From Poronia punctata (taxonomy: Eukaryota; Ascomycota; Sordariomycetes; Xylariales; Xylariaceae), in assembly GCA_022579005.1 (NCBI GenBank), contig MU401477.1, positions 1 through 64,000 of the forward strand: a DNA stretch of 64,000 nucleotides, read 5' to 3'. The position numbers and the translations under genes are program-made. Position 1 is the stretch's first letter. Every line of letters starts with the position of its first letter. Positions 44,123-54,604 of the stretch are shown here, piece by piece. The notes under the pieces are model-generated. The model saw nothing but the letters and a program-made list of their open reading frames with translations, did no database searches and had not been told where the DNA came from.

Positions 44123-45542
44123 TCAAATTCCCGAGTGCGTTTCCTGTGCCGACTTCACGCTGTGACGACGTTCACGTTGATGTGAGTGATCATCGTGCTC
44201 TAGAGAAGGCTCGCCAAGATGTTGTCGCATCGTCGATGGGGGGACCTGTGCCGCATCCGTGGGATCTTTGTAGGCAGTGTGGGAAGTTTGGACAGTTGAA
44301 CTTTTAAACCAAATCGTGTCAGAAGTCGGACTGGAAAGACTGGAAACAACCGCCGTACTGTTCAACTTACGCCTCGTAAGTCTTGTTGCCGCCGTAAGTC
44401 TTGCTTCCATCCAGATCGGAATCGACACGAGGGTCGACCTTGTTCAGGGCGTCAGATTTGTGGGGTCCTGCCGTACCGGGAGCCGGGCCAGGGCCGTGCG
44501 AGCCGCCGATGTGAGAAGTTCCGTGGGTACCAGTAGAACCAGAAGTGCCGTAGGCTCCGGTGTTACCGTGAGTGCCTGAGCTGCCGTACGCTCCAGTGGT
44601 ACCGTGGGTGCCTGAGCTGCCGTAGGTGTTGCCTACCGTTCGGCTGGCGTCCCTATCACTGTCGACACGAGGGTCGACAGCATTGGCCACGCGGGAGTTG
44701 TGGGGGCCGGCAACACCCTCGGGGCCGCTGCCGTAGTGATCGCCAGCCGTGTTGCCCATGCGCTGACCGCTACGGTCCGAGTCGATTCGGGGATCCTTTG
44801 ATTGGTGTTAGCTATATCGCACTTAGATCAGAAAATCGTTGTCCACACTCACCATTTTGTTCGCTAAGTTGGAGCTGTGAGGCCCCTCTCGGCCACCGGA
44901 GCTACCATTATAGCCACCAGTGGTACCAGAGCTATAGCCAGTGGTTCCTGAGCTATATCCAGTTTGACCAGTTGAGCCAGTTAGGCCAGAAGTTCCGGTG
45001 TGGCCACCAGAGCCAGTCAGCCCTGATGTACCATGACCAGATGAGCCGGTCAAACCAGATGTGCCATGACCAGATGAACCAGTCAAACCAGATGTGCCAT
45101 AGCCACTAGAGCCAGTTAGGCCCGATGTACCGTGACCTGATGAGCCAGTAAGCCCAGATGTGCCATGGCCACCAGAGCCAGTTAGACCAGATGTGCCGTG
45201 ACCTGATGAACCAGTCAACCCAGATGTGCCATGGCCACCAGAGCCAGTTAGGCCAGATGTGCCGTGACCTGATGAACCAGTCAACCCAGATGTGCCATGG
45301 CCACCAGAACCAGTTAGGCCAGATGTACCAGTGGTGCCGTGTGAGTAGTTGTCACTGCTTGTGTACTCATTGTTACCTCCGATGGTTGAGCCGGGAGCGG
45401 CGCGGTGGTCACGGTCAGAGTCGATTCTGGGATCCGCAGCGTTGGCAGCACGGCTGTCATGAGTGCCGTGAGTACCCTCGGGGGCAGAAGAGCTGCTGTG
45501 GCCGGTAACGGCGTCCTTGACCTTTTGAACAATGTTGGACAT
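44123..45542 (-). CDS. Disordered Gly/Ser/Thr-rich tandem-repeat protein with four DPR[IV]DSD motifs
   Basis: Exons on the minus strand are 45542-44853, 44795-44371 and 44300-44123, giving 430 aa. It begins [19 protein letters not shown], with no signal peptide or membrane helix, so it is probably cytosolic. Four copies of a roughly 20-residue motif (H-x-S-x-x-x-N, then DPRIDSD or DPRVDSD and a charged tail) sit near residues 28, 219, 270 and 345. Between the first two lie 11 copies of the 11-residue unit [11 protein letters not shown]. The second exon carries [11 protein letters not shown] repeats. The first intron joins NLANKM to DPRIDSDR, which confirms it. The last intron has its GTAAGT donor overlapping an in-frame TAA, so retention ends the protein after KTYEA while splicing adds [18 protein letters not shown] and an acidic/His tail. 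The composition resembles fungal stress- or conidiation-associated hydrophilic proteins. The function is unknown. Confidence 0.8.
44964..45329 (-). repeat. Coding minisatellite, 33-bp unit, 11 copies
   Basis: Eleven tandem 33-bp units encode GTSGLTGS followed by GGH, SGH, SGY or TGQ. The first six copies alternate GGH and SGH, which suggests that the array grew by doubling of a 66-bp pair. The unit is a multiple of three, so copy changes keep the frame. Confidence 0.93.
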
Positions 45543-47580
45543 TTTGATATGATGGTTCTTATGACAAGTTTGTATATGGTGTAGGGTATAGGGTGATCTT
45601 TGTTTGATAGTTGGGTGGTTGTTGTTATTGTGGTTTGTTATTGGGTATGTTTAGTATGAAGAAGGAAAAGGATTCGGACTAGAGTTCGGGCTGGGAACTG
45701 GTTATTATATAGACGTTTGGGGATTTCCAACTCTCAGTATCGGTTTCTTCCCCATGAGTGATGTTGAGTCCGCTCTTTCTGGTTCAACTCACAACCAGTT
45801 TCTGGCCCTTGGCCATGACCAAACGTCATTTTGTGTGGGTCTGGATTTTCTTGTATGAGGAGTAAGGAGACCCCCGGGGTTACACACGATTCCTTTACGC
45901 TAACACTAGGTAGCAAGTACCTCTTGTCGTGGGAGGCCCCCGAATCGTTCGCGGAGCAGGTCCACGTAGTCTTGTTAGGTACTTAGACAGCTCCGATGAA
46001 GCTACACGAAACCGTGCCTGCCGAGAAAACCAGACAAAGGGCAAGAGCAAGAATGCGCGGGGTCCAATGCGTCAGCGCGAATTAACATGTGCCTGATTTC
46101 CATCCGACTTGTAGACTGGACGAAGCAATTACCATGTTGAATATCTCAGGGTCCTTTCAACATTACAAGAACCCTGAAACCCTTAGTTCCCTATATATAT
46201 CGTCATACTGCCTGTATTCCGTTTTCCTCTGTATAATCGCAATGGCACCTGTCTGTTCCATAAAGTCTATAGGTACCGCCTACATAAGCATACCTATCCC
46301 ATAGAGTCATATCAACTAGGGAGTCTTCGACGGTATCGACAGACACCCGACTGCCCGATGCTGTAGTGAAACCAGCAAATGGGAACTGTGACTCACTTGC
46401 ATCTGCATGACTGCCTGTCCTGTTTGTTATCCTTCTCGGAAAGTTAAAACTTGTAATGCCTTTGCTTGATCTACGATTGGCGCTTCGGAATGACCTCCAT
46501 CCCCAGATCTGTCGTCATAAGGCAGGATCTACATGGAAGATACCCAACTGCCCAGTCCTCGCTACGTATACGCCACATATTACGGAGCCACGAATGGCAG
46601 CAGGGGAGTAAGGGTAAGTACATCTACAGGACGTAGTAGTAGTGAACCGGTACCTTCCTAGTAGTAGCTTGAGCGGGAAGATCCTGGTGTAGTGGGGAGC
46701 CGGAGGCCTAGATGCCTGAGTATGTACTAATTACAACTTTCCACTGTCTTGGTATCCAACAGTTGCTTTGAACCTGTTTCCCATGCGTAAAACCAGATAA
46801 TGTAATACGTAGATTGCTCCCTTTCTTGTCCTTGTCAACCCAGTAAAGAGCCGAGTTTGCTTTGTATTTATGGAGATGTTGTTGCAGATATATGGAGTAT
46901 GTGTTTTTGCATTGCCCTGCCCCCACCTGACTATGCCTAGATCGTGAATCTCTAGATCGGAATTGCGGCTCAATACCCCATAATAATGCCGGTGTTTGGA
47001 AATCCAGTAGTATTCTAGAGTGTGGCTAGTGACGTCTTATGGTGCTAGTTGTGGCGTCACATAGTACATCATCCCAAGAGTGGGATATTCGTGATGACGT
47101 CTTTGATTATATTTTTACCACTGTCCACGTGCTCCTGGTCTCCGACGCATCAAAGTACCTGCAGTGGCTTCACACTGAAGGGTTGATGCCGAACCAACCG
47201 TTACTCCGTGCGGACCGTGGCTGGAGCCATCTTTTTAACTAAACGGCTAATTCGGCACCGATAGCTTCTTTCATTCGCTCGGTTTGCGTCGTCGTTTTCA
47301 ACAAGAGTTTTGGGACAAAATTATTATTAGGCAAAGTCGTATTTTATTATAGGAAAAAGGTATCAAGCATAATGCTAGTTTCGCATATCACGAGGGTATT
47401 CATTAACCGCGTATGCTAATTCCAACTCCAGTCCTCGCCCTTCTCGCAGAGTACCCCCGTGCTCCGGCCGTAAGAACGAGTATACAAGATTGTGCGCTGA
47501 AACAGAGCGCAAGGCCCATGTTGTTCGACATGTGAGCAACGCATGCAGAACTATAACCGTCCGAAGGGTTGGTTCCGTAC
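45543..47580. other. Intergenic region with promoter of the tandem-repeat gene
   Basis: A minus-strand TATA box lies near 45703-45711, and the A/T-rich leader between it and 45542 suits a strongly expressed gene. From about 45950 to 47580 I see no supported gene. Short frames at 46708-46973 (-) have no motifs. Confidence 0.5.
45703..45711 (-). promoter_or_regulatory. TATA box of the tandem-repeat gene
   Basis: Reading the minus strand, TATATAATA lies about 165 bp upstream of the start codon at 45542. The leader between them is rich in A and C and free of upstream stops of note. This is typical of inducible, strongly expressed fungal genes. Confidence 0.55.
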
Positions 47581-48135
47581 TCAAACTCGAGATCTGTGGC
47601 CCCAAGTGCGGCGGCGGTAGGTTCGGGATTGACGGTCACGGACCCAGATAATCCCTACGATGCCAGAAACGAGCCAGCAGATAGCGGACAGGAAAGAAAA
47701 GGCGATTACAGCTTTCCATTTGCTGCACTGGTCACCTCGGTAAATGCTGATATTATTCCAGTCGAATACATATCCGCAAGTACCATTGAGTAACTGGCAT
47801 AGTTGTGTCAGCTGCGTTGTTGTGCTTGTGATGAACTCGTGGGTATTTTAACTTACGTGTACCAATAGACCGAAGGCAACGAACCAGGCGACCGAGATGA
47901 GGAAGTCAATGGGCCAGTGGATAAAACTGCTGGCGAAGGGGAGCAGCCAGATGAGGGAGAGGAATATGGCGACGCCGGCAACTACTTCAGTATAGATGAA
48001 GCGGCCCTGGTCCCAACTCGAAGCGTGACGAACTTTGTGAAGATAGTCGCCATTGATACCCGCGACGATGGCGGCGAACGCGAGTTCCGCGATGCGGAGA
48101 ATCACGGATATGATATTGGTCAAGACCATCCTCAC
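47581..48135 (-). CDS. Four-TM MARVEL-like membrane protein
   Basis: Exons on the minus strand are 48135-47857 and 47793-47581, giving 163 aa; the 63-nt intron has donor GTAAGT and a CTGAC branch. Four hydrophobic helices are visible: about 5-25 (NIISVILRIAELAFAAIVAG), 47-66 (VVAGVAIFLSLIWLLPFASS), 72-92 (PIDFLISVAWFVAFGLLVH) and, in exon 2, VIAFSFLSAICWLVSGIVGI. A short loop with paired cysteines (NGTCGYVF and GDQCSKWKA) precedes helix 4, and a basic tail rich in Arg closes the protein. This plan is typical of MARVEL-domain proteins linked to membrane microdomains in fungi. Location at the plasma membrane or in vesicles is inferred. A second possible ATG lies two codons downstream. Confidence 0.8.
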
Positions 48136-49828
48136 GAACTTGAGGTGCTGCTATTAGGGTAAATTATGAAGTCCGGTGTTGGTATCGGCCGCTGAGTTTA
48201 TTATATATTAATATTTCTAGGGGGCTATGAAGGAAGAATCAAAGGTAAGTTGGGAGGAAGGACATGGCTAATGGCAGGTATTTATCTGGCACCAAGCGAC
48301 TTTCAGTGACTACCTACACGATATTGGGTTGCCAACTCAGCAGTGCATTACCAAGTTTTACGGTCCCAAACTTGAACAACTTGCGAGTCTAATACGTACA
48401 GTCACAAGCAAAGTCACCTAGCTCAGATCTACGTGTAATAAGATACACTTGTAATGCTCCTTTGTGCCGGGATGCGGATGGAAGTGTTATTCCCCGATGG
48501 TCCAACTGTTTCTCGCAAAGACCCGACCAGCCACGTACGTGTAAAGGGCACTGGACACGGGAACTAGAATTTTCTCGTAACCAAGTTCGACCAAATAACC
48601 TCCTGCTTCCGATGCTAGAATTGGCAACGTGACACACGTGACGTATATCTTCAGCTTGGTATGAGCACAGCCCAACGCCATAGGTCTTGTGTGGCTGAAT
48701 GAAGTCATCTCTGCCAAACAAAAATCAAGGAAGGTGCTAGACACCTGTGAGCCGGCCAATGACAGGCGTACAGCTATGCAAGGGTGTAAAACAACCCAAG
48801 AGATCTCGTAGCCAATCAAATTTCGTTTTTACTGCTTGGAAGCGGCATCCGGCACGCACTGGCAGGACGGGAATGGCACCTGGACGGGTACTTCGGCATG
48901 CACATACTCATTTGGAAGATTAAGTGGATTTCCGATATCTCCGGCGAGCATCATGCCACAGACGGTGTTGAATATGATATTTTCGGTTCTGGAATCAACA
49001 CGTTCAACGGCGCGAGGACATTGTAAAGATGGCTCCGCAGTCCTTGCTATCCCACGTGGTAATCTACGTGTAAAGAGATTTGGCCAAGAGCGTTCGTTCT
49101 GTTTCATACCAAGTCTAACTCCGAAATCGACTGGAACTCGTTTGCACCTTTAATGCCTCGGAGTTGCAATATAGGAGCACAGCGGTAGGTGCGTAAAAGG
49201 TTGTCGGTTGCTTCCCAACTTGATTGCGAATACCTAGGTACTTCTACATGTAGGCAGAAGGTGACACTTGGGACGTGCTGCGCAGCGAGTGTGCCTTGCC
49301 GTCATTGGCCATCACCACTGCCTTAATCAACGGTCGGATGGGACGCAACTTCCGTCGGATCATTACGGTACTCACGACGACGAATAGAATTTGGCGATTG
49401 TTTCCAGTTGTTGGTAGGTGCACCTATCCAAGCATCAAGCTGTTTTGGTAAGAGCGTAGGGTGGGATGGCGACCATGTTTACCATTCTACCCACGCACCT
49501 CTAGATCCTCCCAACTAATACTCATACGATATCACCATCTACAGCTTCACCCGTATCCAGCATTTTCTACCCTTTCCATCACCCTCTTGAGGCATCTTTT
49601 GCTTCCCCTAGACGTCCTTTGAATGCATACTTAGTTCTCTGCTATATATATGTTTACAACCTCCACCATCTTACACCTCTACACGGAACGCTTGGAGCCT
49701 ACGAGCAGGGTTTTCGTCCTCCAGAGTAGGACTTCTGTGCCTCCTCTACCTGTCCGAGCTGGTACTGCTTCTCGAAGTTCTCTAGCTGAAAACCTAGGTA
49801 GACGGGTATTTCCACGAAATACACAACC
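48136..49828. other. Intergenic region upstream of the large transporter gene
   Basis: About 1.7 kb between divergent genes. A 92-codon minus-strand frame at 48829-49107 ends in a segment with PFPSCQCVPDAAS, but no family is recognised and it lacks support. The final 300 bp before 49829 are pyrimidine-rich and resemble a fungal promoter and leader. Confidence 0.45.
48200..48209 (-). promoter_or_regulatory. TATA-like element of the MARVEL gene
   Basis: The minus strand reads AATATATAAT here, about 65 bp upstream of the start codon at 48135. It sits in a short AT-rich block. Spacing is plausible but the match is not unique. Confidence 0.4.
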
Positions 49829-52800
49829 ATGAGTAATCTGCCCAGAGGTGGTGTCCATACCACCGGGTCCAATCCCTCACTTAGACCGATAAGTAACCGC
49901 ACAAACTCGATCCGGTCCACGGCGTCGAGTGGCGCAGCAGCTTATCGGCATGCCTTGTTGAAGTCAGATGCAACAGAGAAGTCGTTTGAGAAGGATTCTC
50001 CTATTCCGCCAGTACTGACCCATGGGCAACCACCACTGCCGGGTGAGAAGGGTAACCCGAACTTGGGACAACACACCAGCACGGATCTGGAATCTCGGCT
50101 TAGTCGAGCACCATCATATCCCGGCCGGGAGACTCCCGAGGGCGTGATGCTGCCCGTCGCCACAGTCGGCGAGGATTCCCCCGTGTAGGACACGGTACAC
50201 CAGACCGGCAGTGTGCTCGACGACGGCGTCGGAGATGGCATCTGTTTTCCAGACGATGGCCACAACCACTTTCATTCCTGGCGCCTCCCGGTGTCTAAGG
50301 TGAGGCCCGCAGTATTACACGAAGATAAACCTGCACTGCTGTACGACCATAATCTCACCATACCCAACCACGATAGTGGAAAAACCGATGATGCACATAC
50401 ATGTCCAACACCGTCCAAGTTACCGTATCCGGTGGATGCCCATTTTGTTACCAGTCGCATGAATACTCCCAAGGTCCGCCCGTTCAAAGACCCCACATTT
50501 CTCCAAGCGGCAGACCCGCATGGCGCACACGATGCCACTTCAAAAGTCCGACCCTTCCGCGCTAGCTCAGGACCTGCCGGGTCGGAAGAGCCTTCCTCGC
50601 CAGTCACAACCGGCGAGCCTCGGTCTTCAAGCGAACAAGGGTCACAAAAAACGGCGACATACTGGGGCTTCTTACCCCGGTTCGGAGGAAATAATCGCAG
50701 CAAGGAGCGCCAAGTACCAGACGGGAAAGATCAAAATGTAATATCTGATTCGACGGGGGGATCTTCTCGCCTATCTCAAGTCGGGTCCCAGAAGTCTTCG
50801 ATAGGGGTTCAACCACCAAGTATCAAGTCGCAGCCCAGACAGGAGAATATCCAGCAAGATGAGGAAAGCTCGCATCCTTCCTCTTCAGTCGGAGGTCGGG
50901 TGGCGAACCAGAAACCTGGCTGGCTGGGTGGACTTATAGGACGTTCGAATGACGCTAAATCCCCTATCTTGACGAAGCGACCAGAGAAGACCTTGTCTCA
51001 TCGCCATTCATCAGCTGATGAGGTCTCCTCCCAGTTGTCCAGGGCGACCCGGTACGCTGACAAAACTGCAGCCGACAAAAAAGCAATGAACAACGCTGTG
51101 AAGGACCTGGAGAAACTCTTAGCCGAAGCCCTCTTGCTAGCACACGAGGCGAGCGGGCATAGTGCAGTAGGACACGTAGATGATGCTCATCTGCCATTGA
51201 CGCCCACATCTAAAGCCTCCGTACGTACCGCTAGCGCCCACGAGAGCATTAACAGTGACACGAGCGAAGTCGTTGAGGCTCCATCCCACGGTGGTACCGG
51301 CTGTGGAAAAGATATAGACGATACATGCCAGGGCTATTCGCACAAGCCCACGGATCCTGCAGAGCACGCCAAAGTAGTCAAAGGGCGTAGGTTGTCGGTA
51401 AAAACGTCGTCTCTGGGCAGACACGGAGACGAGGGTAGTCGAGGCAAACGAAGGCGTCATCATACTAGCGATGATAACTGTGTATTGCCTATGCCCCCAC
51501 TTGACCGGCAGCCCAAGCGTCGCTCCGTCTACTCCAGTCGTCATGGATACGAAGAGGACGATGCGCAGGGTGGTGTCAGAATATGCAATGGCGGAGTCCC
51601 CAATAGCCGCGAAGTGAGGGAGTACATACGAACCTTTCACGAGCCACCTATTGGCACCCGCAACAGCTCAAAGCCACCGCACGGGGACGAGAATCAAGAC
51701 TCTGCTGGCCATGGATACCCGCCTTCCTCGGTAGGTAGTTTATCTAGGCTTCAGCACAACAACGTCAGTGTCTGTAGCTTAGACGGCGGCCCGTCTGGAG
51801 AGGTCATCGACTTCTCCACCCAATATAGTCTCGGAGAGAAAGAACAAGGCAAGACAAGCCACGCCGGTTTCAGGAACTCCTCGCAGCGGGGCAGAGAGGG
51901 TAGTCGGTCCATAGAAACAGGGAAATCGCCCCGTTGGAGGCGAAGGGCGCGGTCGTCCACAAGACACGCCCATGAACTACAAAACATCAGTCTTCGCAAC
52001 AGATCTCATGTCAGCATTGGCGAAGGGCAGAAGTTCAGCCTGACCAAGTCGTCCAAGCGGCAGCCTACCATCGCCCGCGACTGGTCTCCAGCTCGGAAGC
52101 GTTTCGTGGCGGCCGTAGCATGTAGCAGCACCGCCTTGATCGGCGTGTTGATTGGCATCTATGCTGGTCTCGTGCCCTCGATCCAGTACTATATTGCCGA
52201 TTTCCACCACTACGCAATCCTCGGCAACGTTGGTTTGTATTTGGGGATGGCGCTTTCCAACATTCTGTTCTGGCCACTGCCCCTGCTCCATGGGCGGAAA
52301 CCGTACATTGTAGGTGGCCTCTGCACAGCCATGCCACTTCTGTTTCCCCAGGCCATTGCTGTTAGTGCTCCCCGGTCCCCGAACTCGCATGCGTGGAGAG
52401 TCGCTCTGCTTCTGTCCCGAGCCTTAATGGGCTTCGTCCTAGGATTTGCCAGCATGAACTTTCATTCAATGCTGACTGACTTATTCGGGGCATCTTTGAT
52501 GAGCGATAACCCGCACCAAGAAGTAGTGGACGAGTACGACGTGAGGCGGCACGGTGGCGGCTTTGGCGTATGGCTTGGCACTTGGACCTGGTGTTTCATT
52601 GGGTCTATAAGTGCGGGATTCGTTGTTGGTTCCGCCGTGATCGAACGGCTACAACCCTCATGGGGCTTTTACATCAGCATTGCCATCCTCCTAGTGGTTC
52701 TCCTTCTTAATGTCCTGTGTCCCGAAGTCCGCCGCTCCGCTTGGAGGCGATCTGTTGCCGAAGTCCGGATGGGCGAGACGATATCTCGCCGCCTGGCGCG

Positions 52801-54604
52801 GGGGGAGGTGATGATGCATCGAGTGCAAACAGGACCGAGATGGTGGGGCCAAGAGGTTTATCATGGTCTTGCTCTAGTCCTGGAGATGCTGCGGCAACCA
52901 GGCTTTCTTATCTTGGCCGTGTACTCGGCCTGGATATATGCGCAAGTTGTTCTGCTCGTAATAGTAAGTGAGCCCCGACCTCCGCTCGCGGTGTGCGGAT
53001 GAGTGAGCTAAAGATATCAGCTCCTGGGATCTCTCGCGTCAAAGTCGTATCGCTTTCGCTCCCCGTACGTCGGCCTCGTCGTCGCCTCGGTCGCCGTAGG
53101 GGCTCTCGTAGCCATCCCTTTCCAGAAGGCGAACCTCTTTTCGCGATCCAGGCATAGAATTACATCTTCAAATAGCATGACTTTTGACAAGAAACCGGTC
53201 TGGAGCTCTCACCTTTTCCGCCGGGCCATATTTACGCTGGTGCTTCCCGTTGCCGGTATTATATATACCGTTTTCTCCACTGGACCGCCAGTCCATATTT
53301 TGGTTCCTGCCTGCCTTGCCGCCTTGATGGGGTTTCTCTCATGCCTCGCCATATCAGAATGCAACGGACTACTAATGGAAACATGGGACTGTTCCGATCT
53401 CCAACCAGGCATGACTGGTCGTTCCCTATCCTCCAAGGACAGCCACAAACGGACAAACTATTCATCCTTTCCCCGTGTAACTGCTGGGTGGAATTTGATC
53501 CAGAGTCTTGGGTTTGTGTTGGCAGCCGTTTCAACAGCGGTCGGCGGTTCCGTTACCCGTCGCCTAGGCCAGAGAGCGGCAACCGGGGTCGTCGCGGGCA
53601 TCTTATTGGTTCTCACTCTCCTACTCCTGGGCGTCTTTGTCCGATTCAAGCGGGTGCAAATCATCCCAGACTGCACCTGTTCTGAGATGGATCGATGGCA
53701 GAAAGAACGCCGAGTGAGCCTTCACAACTGGACTGCAGCCGTGGCGGAGGCCAAAGCAAAAGGTTCAAAAGCATTGGACGAGATCCCAGAGGACGATGTC
53801 GGCTAGAGACCGGCCGTCCTGGGTAACCCTTCGGACAGATACCGGCGTATAAACATTCTTGAGTTGGGGGCTCTGACACGCTGGACAGAAATACGCAAGA
53901 AAAACCGTCTGATCGATGAAAACTCTCATCTAAATCGGCAAGCGGTGGCCATGGCCCGCGATGAGTTCCAGCACGGCGCTCATCATAGTGCCGAAAAGAT
54001 CATGCGCAAAGTTGGCAGCAAGCGGAGCTTACAGACCACATGCAGCCACTCTAGCAGCGAAGAAGAGCTCCTTGGCACCAAAAAGGGATCTCGTTCGGCC
54101 ACTCCCCTGGCTTCTCGCTCAGGATACTCTGACGCTCGGGCGAAAGATCGTACACCATCTCCAGGATCAGAGGCCGTCAGAGGTCATAAGTCACGCAGAA
54201 CTGGAACGGGGGTGTCATCCTTTGACGGCGGGTTTGACCTTGAGGAGGGAAGGTCACGATCACAAAGGTATACATCGCAATCGGAGCATTTCGTCGACTC
54301 CAAGACCCGACAGCTGCCCGAGCAAGATTCGAGTGTCGATGATATTGGAATCACAAGCCAAGCATCGCGTCTAAATGCTGCTTCTGCCATTACCGCCAAG
54401 CGTCGTCAGAGTAGATCGGAAGGCTCGGACAGTCACGTACGTAACCCCTCCTACAATGGCTGGGCGGGTGCGAAACACGCGAAGGCTGATATGAGTCGAG
54501 AGACAGTCGGCACTGGTGAAGACGAGTTCCAAGAGATAAACCTACGTGGCTCTGAGGCTGACCTATCACCATTGAAGGATACCCATCGGGTTAAAAAAGG
54601 TTAA
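49829..54604 (+). CDS. Very large MFS-like transporter, frame interrupted by two in-frame TAG codons
   Basis: One frame runs from the ATG at 49829 to the TAA at 54602-54604, with one intron at 52964-53020 (57 nt, GTAAGT donor). It has 1573 codons, of which codon 120 (50186-50188) and codon 1307 (53804-53806) are TAG. About 755 hydrophilic residues, with three KVRP words near the start and an acid/base-rich middle, precede a membrane domain from about residue 760. Its helices include LIGVLIGIYAGLVPSIQYY, NVGLYLGMALSNILFWPLP, ALLLSRALMGFVLGFASMNF and further ones into exon 2 (GLVVASVAVGALVAIP, LVLPVAGIIYTVF, ATGVVAGILLVLTLLLLG). HGRKPYIVGGL resembles the loop 2-3 signature of MFS carriers. After the second TAG the frame stays coding-like for 266 codons (ILELGALTRWTEIRKKNRL). 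The transported substrate is unknown. Possible states are an edited gene, a readthrough gene or a pseudogene. If the first TAG is a true stop, a downstream ATG at 50213 could still make a long protein. Confidence 0.72.

Noticed and set aside
44798..45508. Long plus-strand frames rich in Gln, Met and Cys opposite the tandem-repeat gene
   Set aside because: They are periodic shadows of the 33-bp repeat on the other strand. The minus-strand frame has an ATG, a validated intron and conserved motifs.
48829..49107. 92-codon minus-strand frame ending in a Cys/Pro segment
   Set aside because: No recognised family, an in-frame stop shortly upstream and no splice extension found. Left as intergenic.
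50183..50203. A 21-nt intron GTGTAG...CCAG removing the first TAG
   Set aside because: It is frame-preserving but far below the minimum intron length for fungi and has no room for a branch site.
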